Of a DNA stretch of 64,000 nt, positions 32,458-43,177 are shown in pieces. Under the pieces are notes generated by a model. It was not told the DNA's origin and made no database searches. It saw nothing but the letters and a program-made list of their open reading frames with translations. The position numbers and the translations under genes were made by a program. The DNA comes from Baylisascaris procyonis (lineage: Eukaryota > Nematoda > Chromadorea > Rhabditida > Ascarididae). The stretch lies in contig JAZARR010000200.1 in assembly GCA_037389465.1 (NCBI GenBank), positions 572,001 through 636,000 on the forward strand. The letters run 5' to 3'. The first letter of the stretch is position 1. Each line of letters starts with the position of its first letter.

Positions 32458-35400
32458 GTAAGCGGCTGTTTGCTGAAGGGGGGGGGAGGAAGAAGGGATT
32501 GTGGCTACTTAGGCGTGTTTTTTAAATAAGGCAAATAGATGATTTACACTACTACTCGCTCCACTATCTGCGTGCTTCTGCACTTTGGAACATATTTTAT
32601 GGCTTCTTTATTACCCTCTAATCGATTTTCTTGTTCTCAATAGCTAATATAATCGTCATAGACGGTTTTTATTTAAACGGTTTTATAATAGAGTACATTT
32701 GGTAGTTTATAGTAATTTGAAAGTATGGAATTCTATAATATGGTGACTTGTTGGCGGCGTAAAGGTGTTTAGTCATATATTGTTTGTTTTATTTAATGCT
32801 TTGTTTTATTAAGACATATTTGAAGATTAATCTGCTGCATATTGTAGATCTTTTTATGTTGTTTATTTTTCATCGTATAAAGAATTGTCGAATATATTAA
32901 CTTCTCGTAAATGTAATATGAGGAGCTTTCGGGAGCAGTTATAAAAATTTTATTATAAATAAGTACGAGATGATGGTTGTAGATTTGACTAGTTGCATAT
33001 ATCACTGCAACCACTTTTTTCTTTGCTTTTTTATTGTTTATATTCTATAAAGTTTAATTAGGTAGGAATAATTACCCGGAATTAATATAATTGAAATTAC
33101 TTGCTGCTCTCTCTTCCTTCGGAAGTTAATCGCATGCCAATTTTTGATGTAAAGTTTTGGTAGAGATGGTTAGGTTAAATCGGCATACAAAAATTGTTTC
33201 TATTTTGGAGGTGTTTCATCGTAAATTCATCGAGAAAATTATTGATAGTAGACAGCATGTTTATTTTTTTTTAATTTCTTATAAATTTTTCGAGAAATTC
33301 TCCGTAAATAAAATTAAATTATTCTTGAAATAAATGTAAAGCTGATGATAGTATTTTCAGGTTTAAATGTGCTCAATATTGCAGCTGTGTGAGGAGTTGT
33401 CCTCGGTGTATGTTCGCTATTTTCGCGAAGTCCAAAACACTCGGTGCGGTTATTGATTGGAGTTCTCTATCTCAAGCGAGGAGCGCTCACATTTGAAGAG
33501 ACCTGAACAAGGGACCGCAATTTTGATATGGTCACTCGTTGTCACCAATTTCATCTTTTGCTTGTTCTTAGTGGACTGTGGAATGGTAGTGGCTGACGGT
33601 AATCACCTTCACTTCGTCGACACAGTTGTGGCAACTATGGCTAAGAGGTACAAAAATTCATTCCTAGATGACATGCTTTTGAATTCACTCACACCTCGGA
33701 AATCCAGGATGGATAACGCGCAGAGATTTTTGCGTGTGCTGATGAGCTGGAATCACTCAATATTAGTTAAGAGTTCATCTGCCAGGCTTTTTCACATCGA
33801 GGGATGGGCCTCCTTGACGTATAGGTATCTATCGTTTAGAAATCGCAGTATGGGAAATTTTGGAAGGTGATATAAGTGTCAACCTATAGGAAATATTGAT
33901 TTCTATCGAAGTAAAATGTGTTCATTCGAGATCTAGTTGTTGCTTTTTGAAGTACGCATATCAAATAAGTTGATGCGTTTCGATATTCATTTTGAACTTC
34001 AAATTGCCTTTATGTTCCCTTTTATTCAGCGAAAGGATTGCATATTCAGCGAAGGACTGTGTGCGATACTCATTTGATGAGTATCGCACACCTCACATGA
34101 TATACACTGAAAGTATGGTGCACATTATGCGTTGCGTTAGTTGCGACGCGCACTAGTTGGTGAGCATGTAGTGCCAATGAGGTACAGTGTGTAGGCTGCA
34201 TGTGGTACTAGTGGTGGTACGGTTCTTGTGTGCTTTTTAATGGTCGTTAATGGGATTGATTGTGAATCGCCGAGTTCTTTTATTGTTGTATTGTTGACAA
34301 ATAAGGTGTTAATTTTTTATTCATGAATACCTTTTCCGTATGCTAACCAATATCTGGAAAATTCCTGATTAGGGGAGGAAGACTTGTGTGAGATCATAGT
34401 TTAGAGAAAATTTTTCACTGTTCTCGCTGAGGTCATATTCATGCAAAAATTACTGCTAGGTTCTTTTTGAGCTTCTCATTTCAGTATTTTCTAGCCTTGC
34501 AAACCTCGTTGGTGATGAAGCAAAGTTCCAGAACTTTGAGCGGAAATCAAAGTGGCATCACTATTGATTAGACAGATTAGAGTTGGAGAGAAATTAAGCG
34601 ATGACGTAAGAATTATTGAATCATCAAATACTTGTTATGACCCAATAATCTTCAGGTAACGTTTTCATGCGATGACTACGAGAGTCGTATCTTTGACCAA
34701 CAAAACCTGGCCGATCTGGAAGAACTTAAAAACAATACTTAACGCAAGCCGTGGATCTCTTCCATTCACTCTAATCGGAGGTTTCTCTCTTTATCTTTTA
34801 TTTATTGCCCTCGTCATCTTTGTTTCTCTCTGGAAATTGTTTTATAGCTATATCTTCCTTATGGCTCTCTCATTCATTAGGAATCATATTACTAACCTGT
34901 GTGGTTTTTGTGAATATCCTTCGGTACTTGACATAACTGTACTTTTCATTGTTGTTTTCTAAATGTTTTGAGTATTTGTACGGATATACGGGTAGCTCTT
35001 CTATTCCACTTCCATTAATAGTGGTCAAATGTGTATACGAGGTGTGGGCCATATGCAGATGTCGAAAATTTGAAAATTATATAGTCAAGCGATTCGATGA
35101 TTATATGGGAAGCTGAAAAAAAGACTAACAAATTTTGCTATTTTTCATCAAAAATGTCAACGAATTTCTTTTCGTTCTTCCTTTTAGACGAGAATATTTT
35201 AGCATTTTCTCAACAAATTTCCCAATGCAAAGAGCTTTATACCTGAAATCTAAAGTAAACAACGTAGTCGCATTTATAGCATTTATGAATTGCTATTGCC
35301 CAATTCGTCACGTGGCAGAAATTTGTATACATAATAAGGGCATGGTTAGGCGAAAAATTTCCAGATTTTGTTGAAACGAATTGGGAGGGGGAGGATGGGG

Positions 35401-35561
35401 TCGGCATATACGGACAACATTTTTTTGAATTCCGATATTTCAAAGGGAAATTTATCGTAATTGCTTTGCCTTATTTCCTCCAATTATTTCCCTTTTCCAG
35501 TAGAAATTCATCTCGTCGCAAAATATGCGAATATGGTAGCTCATTTATTGTAACTTTTTAG
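32458..35561. other. no intact gene supported
   Basis: Contains poly-G at 32478-32486 and a 137-codon non-ATG open frame at 33457-33870 with one hydrophobic stretch, probably chance. The hairpin 34059-34091 lies here. Two coding-like stretches follow acceptors near 34497 (LANLVGDEAKFQNFERK) and 34656 (CDDYESRIFDQQNLADLEEL). Both end in stops without donors and might be eroded exons of the gene ending at 35748. Copy 2 repeats only the part up to 33496. Confidence 0.35.
34059..34091. repeat. perfect 14-bp inverted repeat, 5-nt loop
   Basis: GTGTGCGATACTCA, loop TTTGA, then the exact reverse complement. This is the strongest short hairpin in the window. Possible cruciform, small-RNA precursor or transposon end. 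It lies outside the part of the unit seen twice. Confidence 0.9.
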
Positions 35562-35748
35562 GTTAGAAGAAATGGATGAGGAGGAAATGGAGAAGGAAAC
35601 CGAAGAAGAGGAAGGAAGTAGTTGGACGATGGATGAGAGCAAAGAATCGTCCGAAGAATGGGGAGAGCGAGAGTATACTCCATCATATATGGACGAGGTT
35701 GATCAGGTTATAACGACGTTCAACTCGATATTTGGGACAAATTTATAA
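35562..35748 (+). CDS. acidic C-terminal exon of an unidentified protein
   Basis: After a TTTTTAG acceptor, 61 codons run to TAA at 35746-35748. The N-terminal two-thirds is highly acidic and Ser-rich (EEMDEEEMEKETEEEEG, ESKESSEEWGE). The end is more ordered (YTPSYMDEVDQVITTFNSIF). No lesion is visible. It looks like a genuine last exon; the coding-like stretches at 34497-34740 may be remains of its upstream exons. The acidic tail could bind basic partners, but no family is recognised. Confidence 0.5.
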
Positions 35749-36484
35749 AGGTTCTCTTACTTTGATATTTAACCATTTATGCAGTGCAGTTTTGCCAAAT
35801 GCATAATGAGAGTAAGAAATAGTACAGATTGATTAGCGAAGAATTCGCCCATTGAGATTTTTGTAAAGAAACTTAACGAGTGAAATCGTGATTGAGGAAA
35901 TTTATAAAGGAATAAAACTTAACGAGAGATATACGTCGCGTTTAAGTTTCGAAGTTCAAGTGGTTATTCCCCGCGTTGTGGGTGGGGAGGAGACAGTTAT
36001 TTGCACGTCATTGGCGCTTCATGATGAATTGGTATAGCATCGATTCTTCCTTCTACTAGCACTACAATCGGATTGGATTATAGACGTTTACAAGCAAAGT
36101 ACTTCTGCGCTAAGAGCGCTATTATAATATCACAGCATGCAACATGACGGCGATTTATTTTAGAGGCGAATTATTGCTCCGTTTTTCACCTTTAGAGGTC
36201 TATGAAGCCATTATCGCAATATTTCAACTGAATGAAGTGGTGTGGTGTTAACAAGGTGGGCAGTAAATATGCTATCGAGTATTGTAGTGTCCGGAATAAG
36301 CTTATGCCTATTTAAAAAGAAAAAAAACTTTAGTTTGTATGGTGATGGCTTTTACTGCAAAAAACATATCGATCCGTTCGGTATCGCTCATCACTAGGTT
36401 GTGTGACGTTGGGTGTAAGGTAAGGCAAATTTATCCCACCTGATTTTTTTATAACGAATTTTTAAGGGAAATCATTTGAAGGAT
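35749..36484. other. no gene supported
   Basis: AT-rich spacer between the acidic terminal exon and the next coding-like exon. No polyadenylation signal immediately follows the stop at 35748, and no repeat was recognised. Confidence 0.4.
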
Positions 36485-36607
36485 ATGGTAGAAAACGATG
36501 CTACACGCTTTCCGAGAGTACAACTTACCGAGGTGAAGTCGTTGTTGGAGAGATGCGAAAGGAAGCCTTATGAGCCGATGGCTACTGCCAGCGAGTTGGT
36601 CGCATCT
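36485..36607 (+). CDS. coding-like first exon cut off by the duplication junction
   Basis: ATG at 36485, 41 codons to a GTAAGC donor at 36608, phase 0. It is charged and helix-prone (FPRVQLTEVKSLLERCERKP), then PMATASELVAS. An in-frame stop lies shortly upstream, so the ATG may be the true start, or an acceptor at about 36466 makes it internal. No following exon occurs before the junction at 36919. Its gene may have continued into sequence replaced by copy 2. Family not recognised. Confidence 0.4.
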
Positions 36608-36789
36608 GTAAGCAACCTTCGATGACATGTGCACGTATGAGTACTCTCACCGTGCAGTGAATACTGGCAAATTCTCCACCATTCTATCATTGAGCTTGAT
36701 GCCTTAGCTTCTATAGATCTCCTTTAGATTCTTGCAATCTGTGCGGTGTGGCTAACATTCGCTTGACCATCTTTTTTATCTTTTTTTTT

Positions 36790-36930
36790 TGCAGTTTTGT
36801 TTAATTTTTTCACTTGTTATTGCGCAATTTTTATGGATATATGTAAAATTTGTTGCATTTAAGAAATATTTTTATGCATAAATTCCGCGAGTGTATAGAA
36901 TTACTCTTTGAGAAGCACGCAAAAGATGAA
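36790..36930 (+). pseudogene. decayed paralogue of the small membrane protein gene at the duplication junction
   Basis: Aligns with about 6310-6437 at roughly 80 percent. LWIYVKFVAFKKYFYA matches LWMYVKFVACKKHFYA, then an inserted base makes a stop right after YFYA (GCATAAATTCC against GCAAAATTCC). Divergence stops abruptly at 36919, from where the sequence is identical to 6426 onward. This piece therefore represents the right-end homology block, fused to the left block by recombination. Confidence 0.75.
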
Positions 36931-37056
36931 AAAAATGATTGAAGTAGGTATTTTAAAAATTGGCGAATTATTATAAGTCAAAAGGGCTAATTTAAAAATT
37001 GCCGAATAATGAAGCGTATTTAGACCTGAAATTGCATTTCCCCATCGATTTTGAAA

Positions 37057-37320
37057 CTATGAGATCTGACGTTCTGCGATCACCTTAGTTTCTCTCTGAA
37101 TCTTTTTTGAGTTGTTCATGAAGGGAATTTCATTCTGTTGATTTGATACCTCCATTGCATATGTCAACGATTTTACAATAAATGTTTTGCTATCAATGAC
37201 GTCATTTGTGATATTAAAATTTTCGGTATAATTCCGTATTAATTCCTCAAAAATGATATAATGCTGCATTTCCATTATTTTTTGCACATAATATTGTGCA
37301 TCGTTGAAATTGATGGTCAT
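37057..37320 (-). CDS. hypothetical 87-residue protein, second copy
   Basis: Identical to the ORF at 6564-6827. It lies about 140 bp to the right of the duplication junction, so its 3' flank remains but the neighbour on its left differs: a decayed paralogue instead of the intact membrane protein gene. Confidence 0.4.
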   Translation of the reverse strand: MTINFNDAQYYVQKIMEMQHYIIFEELIRNYTENFNITNDVIDSKTFIVKSLTYAMEVSNQQNEIPFMNNSKKIQRETKVIAERQIS

Positions 37321-38038
37321 TTTATTTAATGTTATCGACTAATCCTTCACCTAGGCATTTCTTCTTCGTTATAAATCTTGTGCAAGGGCTCCAACTAGCT
37401 CGATCAAATTCGCATGCCAATTATATTTTCAGAAAGCGAAATGTATTCGGAACGGAAAATCGGCTTTTTGGAGAGACATAAAAATCGGTGTAATACCTTT
37501 TCAAAGGTGATGCAGTTATGGCATATGTTACAATCTTTTCTTCAAAAGGTGGCATTCCCTTCTCATGTGAGCATGTGGTCCCAAATGGATATGTGTATAT
37601 GCAAATGTGTTATATGTACGTATACGTGTATATTACATTCCTTTCTCATGATGTGGGCTAATATAATTTCTGAGGGGGGGGGGGGTAGGGGAATAAGCGC
37701 TTCCACTTTGATACCTTTCTGCCTAAGCGAGTTAAGACTGCAAGGTTTAATGCTAGTTTTACCATATTTACATAATTTCATGACGGTCTAAAAGCCCTAC
37801 GTTGGGAGGGAGAGATGGGAAAGGGGATGAGGGAGGGGAACGGGTAGAGGTGAGGTAGGAGAAGTTCGAGGCTGTTGAATTTTTTCTTTTAAGGTTTTCT
37901 TTGAATATTCACAACATTCTTGATCATCCTATCGTACTATTTTCTATCCTCTATCTTATACTTTTTGAGGAATTGATATTTATTAGCGATTACTGCATAA
38001 GTATTTTATTTGTATTTTAATTATTGTGTTATTTTTAG

Positions 38039-41000
38039 GAAGAGGTATTTCAACGTTGGATACAACAGTATCGTTGGGCAATATGGTGGATCGTTCGAGA
38101 CTAGGATGTTCACCATCGTCGCATATTCTACAGTCGACATCAAGTTCGTTTTATTTTTATTTATTTATTTATTTCAAAACTTTTTCTTTTCCAATTTCGA
38201 GTGTCTCTGCTGTTGATGTGTATGTGTGTCTCTATATGCGCCTGTGTGGTTCGTGTCTGTGTGCGTCTGTGTCTGTCTCTGTGGGGCAAGCACTTTTTGA
38301 CTATGATTTGCAGGGCGATTGTTGTATTTGCTAACGCTGTTCTAAATCATTATCCGTCTCTACCGTAATTCCAAGGTGGAGGAAGTACATCGCAACATCT
38401 ACCATGAACTAGAATAGGGAAATTTTATATGTAAAAGGGCATAGTTGCCAAAGTCGACGGATCTATGATGGGCGCTTATAATTTTATTCATAAAGACCCT
38501 CAATTATAGGGTTTTTTTGTAATGCAGTTTAGGATTTTTCTTTGTCCTAAGTACTTTATTTAAATTTATTCCACTAATTTCCTAGCATATCTTATATTAT
38601 TATACAAAATTTATTCACAATTATTATAATATTTATAATGTTCCACTAATTTATTATAATACATTAGTATACGTACAATTACCGTGATGTATCATATAGG
38701 CGGAACTAAAGAATCCCTCATCGCTCCCTCCCCCTCTCTCTCACCTGGATGGGATGGGATCGGTCATGTCTTTGAAAATACCTTGGAAAATTTTCGAATG
38801 GAAAAAATTTCCTGCATTATTCTTAGAAATTTCTCGAACATATCAGAATTGCCTTACTCCTTCTTTTAGTTTTTCCTTCATTTTAATCCCATCTTTCTAT
38901 TATGAGGCAACACTCCCCTACTTGCAATTTGCATATTGACAGCCGACTGCTAATTAGGTGAATTATGAATTGTCTTGTCTAATCTAGAGAATAATATGTT
39001 CATTAAGCGTTCCGTCGATATCATCGGTCATCAAGTATTTTCCATTCATTGGTTTTGCTTAGTTTTTATTTTTCAATAGTGAGATTTAAGTCATAGGGGA
39101 CCGTCTTCTATTATTTCCTAATTGCCAACCAAAGGGGTGACAGTATATATCCATACAATTAGGGTATTTATTAAATTTTGTTGTGTTATAAAATTTGTAA
39201 CTCCGATGAGCGGATATATACGCCCGAATAATGGACTTTGCAATTCTAATCTTCTTTTAATTCATATAGGAGAAATTAAGTGAGGAGAAAAGATACGCAT
39301 AGAAATGGATTGGGGGTAGGGGACGAACCTCGTAGAAATTCTGAATGTTTTTCCAAGAAGTTCGTTCCTCCACATTTATTGAGCATTCTTCCACTCTTCC
39401 CGTGCTCCTTCCTCCTCCCCCTCTCTCTGTTACCTTGCCCTGTCTCCCACTCATCTTTACCCTCTACCAGCCATCATTTACTTTCCAAATATTTTGCTGT
39501 TATTGTTAGTTCATCTATTCTTATTGTCTATCTAATGTATATAAACGGCATGTCCCTTCTCTTCTTTCATAATTGGTGATAATATTACTTTTTAGCGATT
39601 TGAAATGATGTCAGGTTAACGCATTTATGACCTCCGGGGGTTTGCAACTTAAAGTTGTGGCCGACGATATTGGACAACATTTGCAAAGGTTGGAGGGGAG
39701 GGAGGGGTTATGTGAGATATCCTATTATGAGTTATTTTTATCTTCACGTTCCGTTTCTTTACTGTGATAAGTGTTCAATTAAAATTTGTTAATTTTTTTA
39801 AATTGATGTGGATTCTCTCGCAGGAACGGTATAGACAAAGGACATTCTAAAACAATAAACATTTTGACCTTTTCTGAAAATTTTCATGTGCACATTCCCG
39901 TATTTCCCTCAGTGATGGTGGGAGAGAGACCGTAAAAAATAGTGCAATAGAATTTTAGCTTATATCACATTGATAAGTTTATCATAGAAAGAGGTAAATA
40001 AGGATGGCTAATAGATTCGGAGAGCTACCTTAAGGAGGGGTGAAGTAGTAATTTGTAGTCAGTGAATTTTGAGAACCTTTTTTCCACTCGCAAATTATTC
40101 AGTGATTTGAGGTGTATTTCATGTAGTTAATCTTTAATCCTTTTGAAATGCTTGAATTCGCTGTGATTTCGGCTCGACATATAGCCTCTAACAACAGTTT
40201 ACCAAATAAGATGTCGTTTTTCTGGATAGTAAGTTTAGGCGAGAATTCAAACAGCGGTAACTGTGCTGTTTTTGCTGTCAGTCGGCTATCAGCATTGAGT
40301 GGGATATTGCGGGGAAAGCCATCGATCTGCTTATACGTGCCCCTCCTCTGTTCCCTTTCCCATGTGGTAGATTATTGCCCATCTGGGAATGGAAGAGGAG
40401 GGCTGCGTGCTACAACGACGATTGCTGCGTTTTTTTTTTAATGTATAGAGTTGTTGCCCTTCGCTCACGAGCATCTTCGCGCACGCAACGCACATCACTA
40501 CAACTCTCTAGCGCTGACCTTCTCTGGTTGCTTCGCTGTCGCTCATAGTTGTTGATTATTTTCTCATGCAGCTTGCTTCTTAGTTTTCTGTTTTATGTGA
40601 ACGAATTTATTTCGTTATTGGCTTGAGCTTGACCTTTAACACTCACTTGACCTTTGAGCATAGAATGTTATGCGTCGAATATGAACGATTGTAGGAAATG
40701 CTACCGTTTTTGTTGTTGCAGAGCGTTATACATATATTATGATTTGTTCAGCTTTTCAATGCGATTCCTTACAGATTTCGTTTTGCATCCTTGTCAGTTT
40801 TTTTACCTTTTGCTTGCTTAGCTCTTTCGATTATAGCGAATGAGAGAGAATAGATGCAGTTGGCGTGACCGAAGATAACAGCGAATAGACAAAAATTAAT
40901 CCATGGTTGTTGTTTGCAAAATTTAGAACACCAGTATCCACTTGTGGAATTTGCAATATTTTGACCTCTACTCAAAAGTTATTGCAGTTGTTGACAACTT

Positions 41001-43177
41001 TGAAAGGTGCAAAATTCACCTATTCGCTGTCTTCATTTTTGATTATAAGCACCTTCATTTGGCTTGATTCGACACCAAATAGCGGTTTAATTTTGGACCG
41101 CCTGCGATGCGATTGAACGATTGAGTTAATTAATGGACGAGAAGTGAGGCTGTTAAACTGCGTTCAAGAGTTAGAGGTATGCGATCTAGTAGCTGTTCAC
41201 ATAGGAGATGTTTCGGTTTAACGCATTAGCATTTGAAGTTAAGTTGTTGATCTCAGATAAAGAGAGCTTAACTGAAAGTCCAAAATGGTCGGAATTGTGA
41301 GTGGTGTGTGCCATATGCGTTTTCATCCTTTCTTGCATAATTGATAAATAAATGCTTTGTTGTCATAAATGTAAAGTTGTTCTTAGATCATTTCTTCGTT
41401 TCCATCATTATTCCGTATGAAAACTTTGTTGGAATTAATTTATCGAGATAGAATTTATAACGTACGGTGATATTTGGGACTTCATGTGTGCACAATCGTA
41501 TTCGAAACGGGTTGAAAACCAACGATTATCCTTTGGTAAAGGAAGGGAGATGGGGGAGGGGTTGTAAAAGGATGGCGACGGTGACTCTGCCTTCTTTTTC
41601 ATCCTTTTGTTTCTGTGCATTTGTATGTTGGCATAGTTATAAGCATGACCCACATAGCCTGCTTGGATCTTTGAATTTAATCTGAAATGGAGTGCACGGA
41701 TTGTGTATAGCGTCTGTGGCTTGCTGTATGTGCAAATTTTGCCAACAATTCTTGGGATGTTTCAAGTAAGATGGGAATAAAAAATAAATAAGAACTTTAT
41801 AAGACTGCCGTAGTTTGTGTGGATGTCCTCTAGGTTCTTGCAATCTGTGGGGTGTGGCTAACGTTGTTATTCAGTCATTTTTTACATTCCCTTCTCCTGT
41901 GGGGCATACGTTGCAATGTAATCTAAATTTTGGCATTTGAACAGATTTGAGGGAATGTTTCACCCATTCCAGCTGAATAGATTTGAGGGAATGTTTCACC
42001 CATTCCAGCTGAATAGATTTGAGGGAATGTTTCACCCATTCCACCCAAATGAACCGAAATTGTGAATACGTCAATGATTATATATTTTATTTTCTTTAAT
42101 TGCAAAGATGATATAATAGGCAGGTTAGGGAGTTTCTTGAATAAAATAGAGGACAGGTATGGATACCTCATATTAGATAACGAATGATATTTGAGAAAAT
42201 TTTGGATGTGTAATTAGGCATTGTTGCATATAGAGGTGATGACAAGTTAAATGCAGGGAGGGGCAGATCAGTCGAAAATTTCCCCTCCGCGTGTGTGATG
42301 ATTATTGTCGACGAGAAAGCGTTGAATTTAAGGAGAGCAAAGTGTGTTAAAGAAATAGAAGAGTGAACGCTAAACGAGGAGAAACCAACACAACATTTGT
42401 GTTGTGTTGGTTTATTGGGTACTATTCATTGATGTTGAGGTTTGTTTGATGGTGCGATGAGGTGAAGAAGGAAGGAGGGAGGGAAATTTGTTAAGACCAT
42501 ATATGTTTTATGTGAATTTTTGCATTGTTGCAGCGACGGGTCGTGCACGTTCGGAAAGGACGCTTGATGCGGCACACGGAGATACTCATACAGGTTTGTC
42601 ATCTTTAACTGTTTTTCTCTTTCATATCGCATCACTCATTTCTTTCTGCTGTTTGCATTCTTTCGCATGACGTTACTCTTTGTTTGCGATTATTTCATTG
42701 TGGCATGATTTTGAGATTGTATGATGCATTTTTAAAAGGGAGACGGATAGGAGAGAGGAGGAATTCCTGAGTTTTTATTGGAAATCAAAAGTACAACTCA
42801 TATAGTTTAGTCAGTAGGAAATCAAGGAAATATAAATCAGCGATATTAGTGTTTTACACAGCAGTGTGGCCTATATTAGTGAAGTTGCGACTTCTATATC
42901 TTGCAGTGAATTCAACTGCCGCAGCACAGGATTTTGTTATTCATCCCTACAAGTGTGGTCCGTTCTTTTTTGCGTGACATAACATTCCTATGGCATCCGT
43001 TGATATTTCATAGCCAAATTTTCTGGCTTAATTGCTAATGGGTAATAGGGGAGATGTTTGCTAATGGATTGCTCCAATTGCAGGAATTCAGTTGCAGGAC
43101 AAGTGGCCAGTTTACAAACAAGGCTCGAAAGTGTGGCCGTGAAATGGACTATGGCGACGGATTTTATGATCAAAACT
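38039..43177 (+). CDS. three-exon unidentified gene segment, second copy
   Basis: Exons 38039-38143, 42534-42593 and 43098-43177, identical in frame and splice sites to those at 7544-12683. Confidence 0.5.
41944..42042 (+). repeat. 36-bp tandem repeat, second copy
   Basis: Same array as 11450-11548, unchanged in unit number. Confidence 0.95.

Larger units (their letters stand above)
6426..36918 (+). repeat. 30,493-bp direct tandem duplication, unit copy 1
   Basis: Positions 6426 onward match 36919 onward in the same orientation. The offset drifts only from 30,493 to 30,505 because of small indels. The first mismatch going left is 6425 (G) against 36918 (C). Substitutions noticed by eye: 11962 T/G, 13243 C/T, 19433 A/G, 21491 T/C, 23081 A/G, 24403 C/T, 25477 G/A, 25524 G/A, 25737 G/T, 27642 A/G and 32889 C/T. 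The list may be incomplete. Confidence 0.97.

Noticed and set aside
33457..33870. 137-codon plus-strand ORF with a hydrophobic segment
   Set aside because: It has no ATG at the start, no splice context and no recognisable family. Such lengths arise by chance in a 64-kb window.
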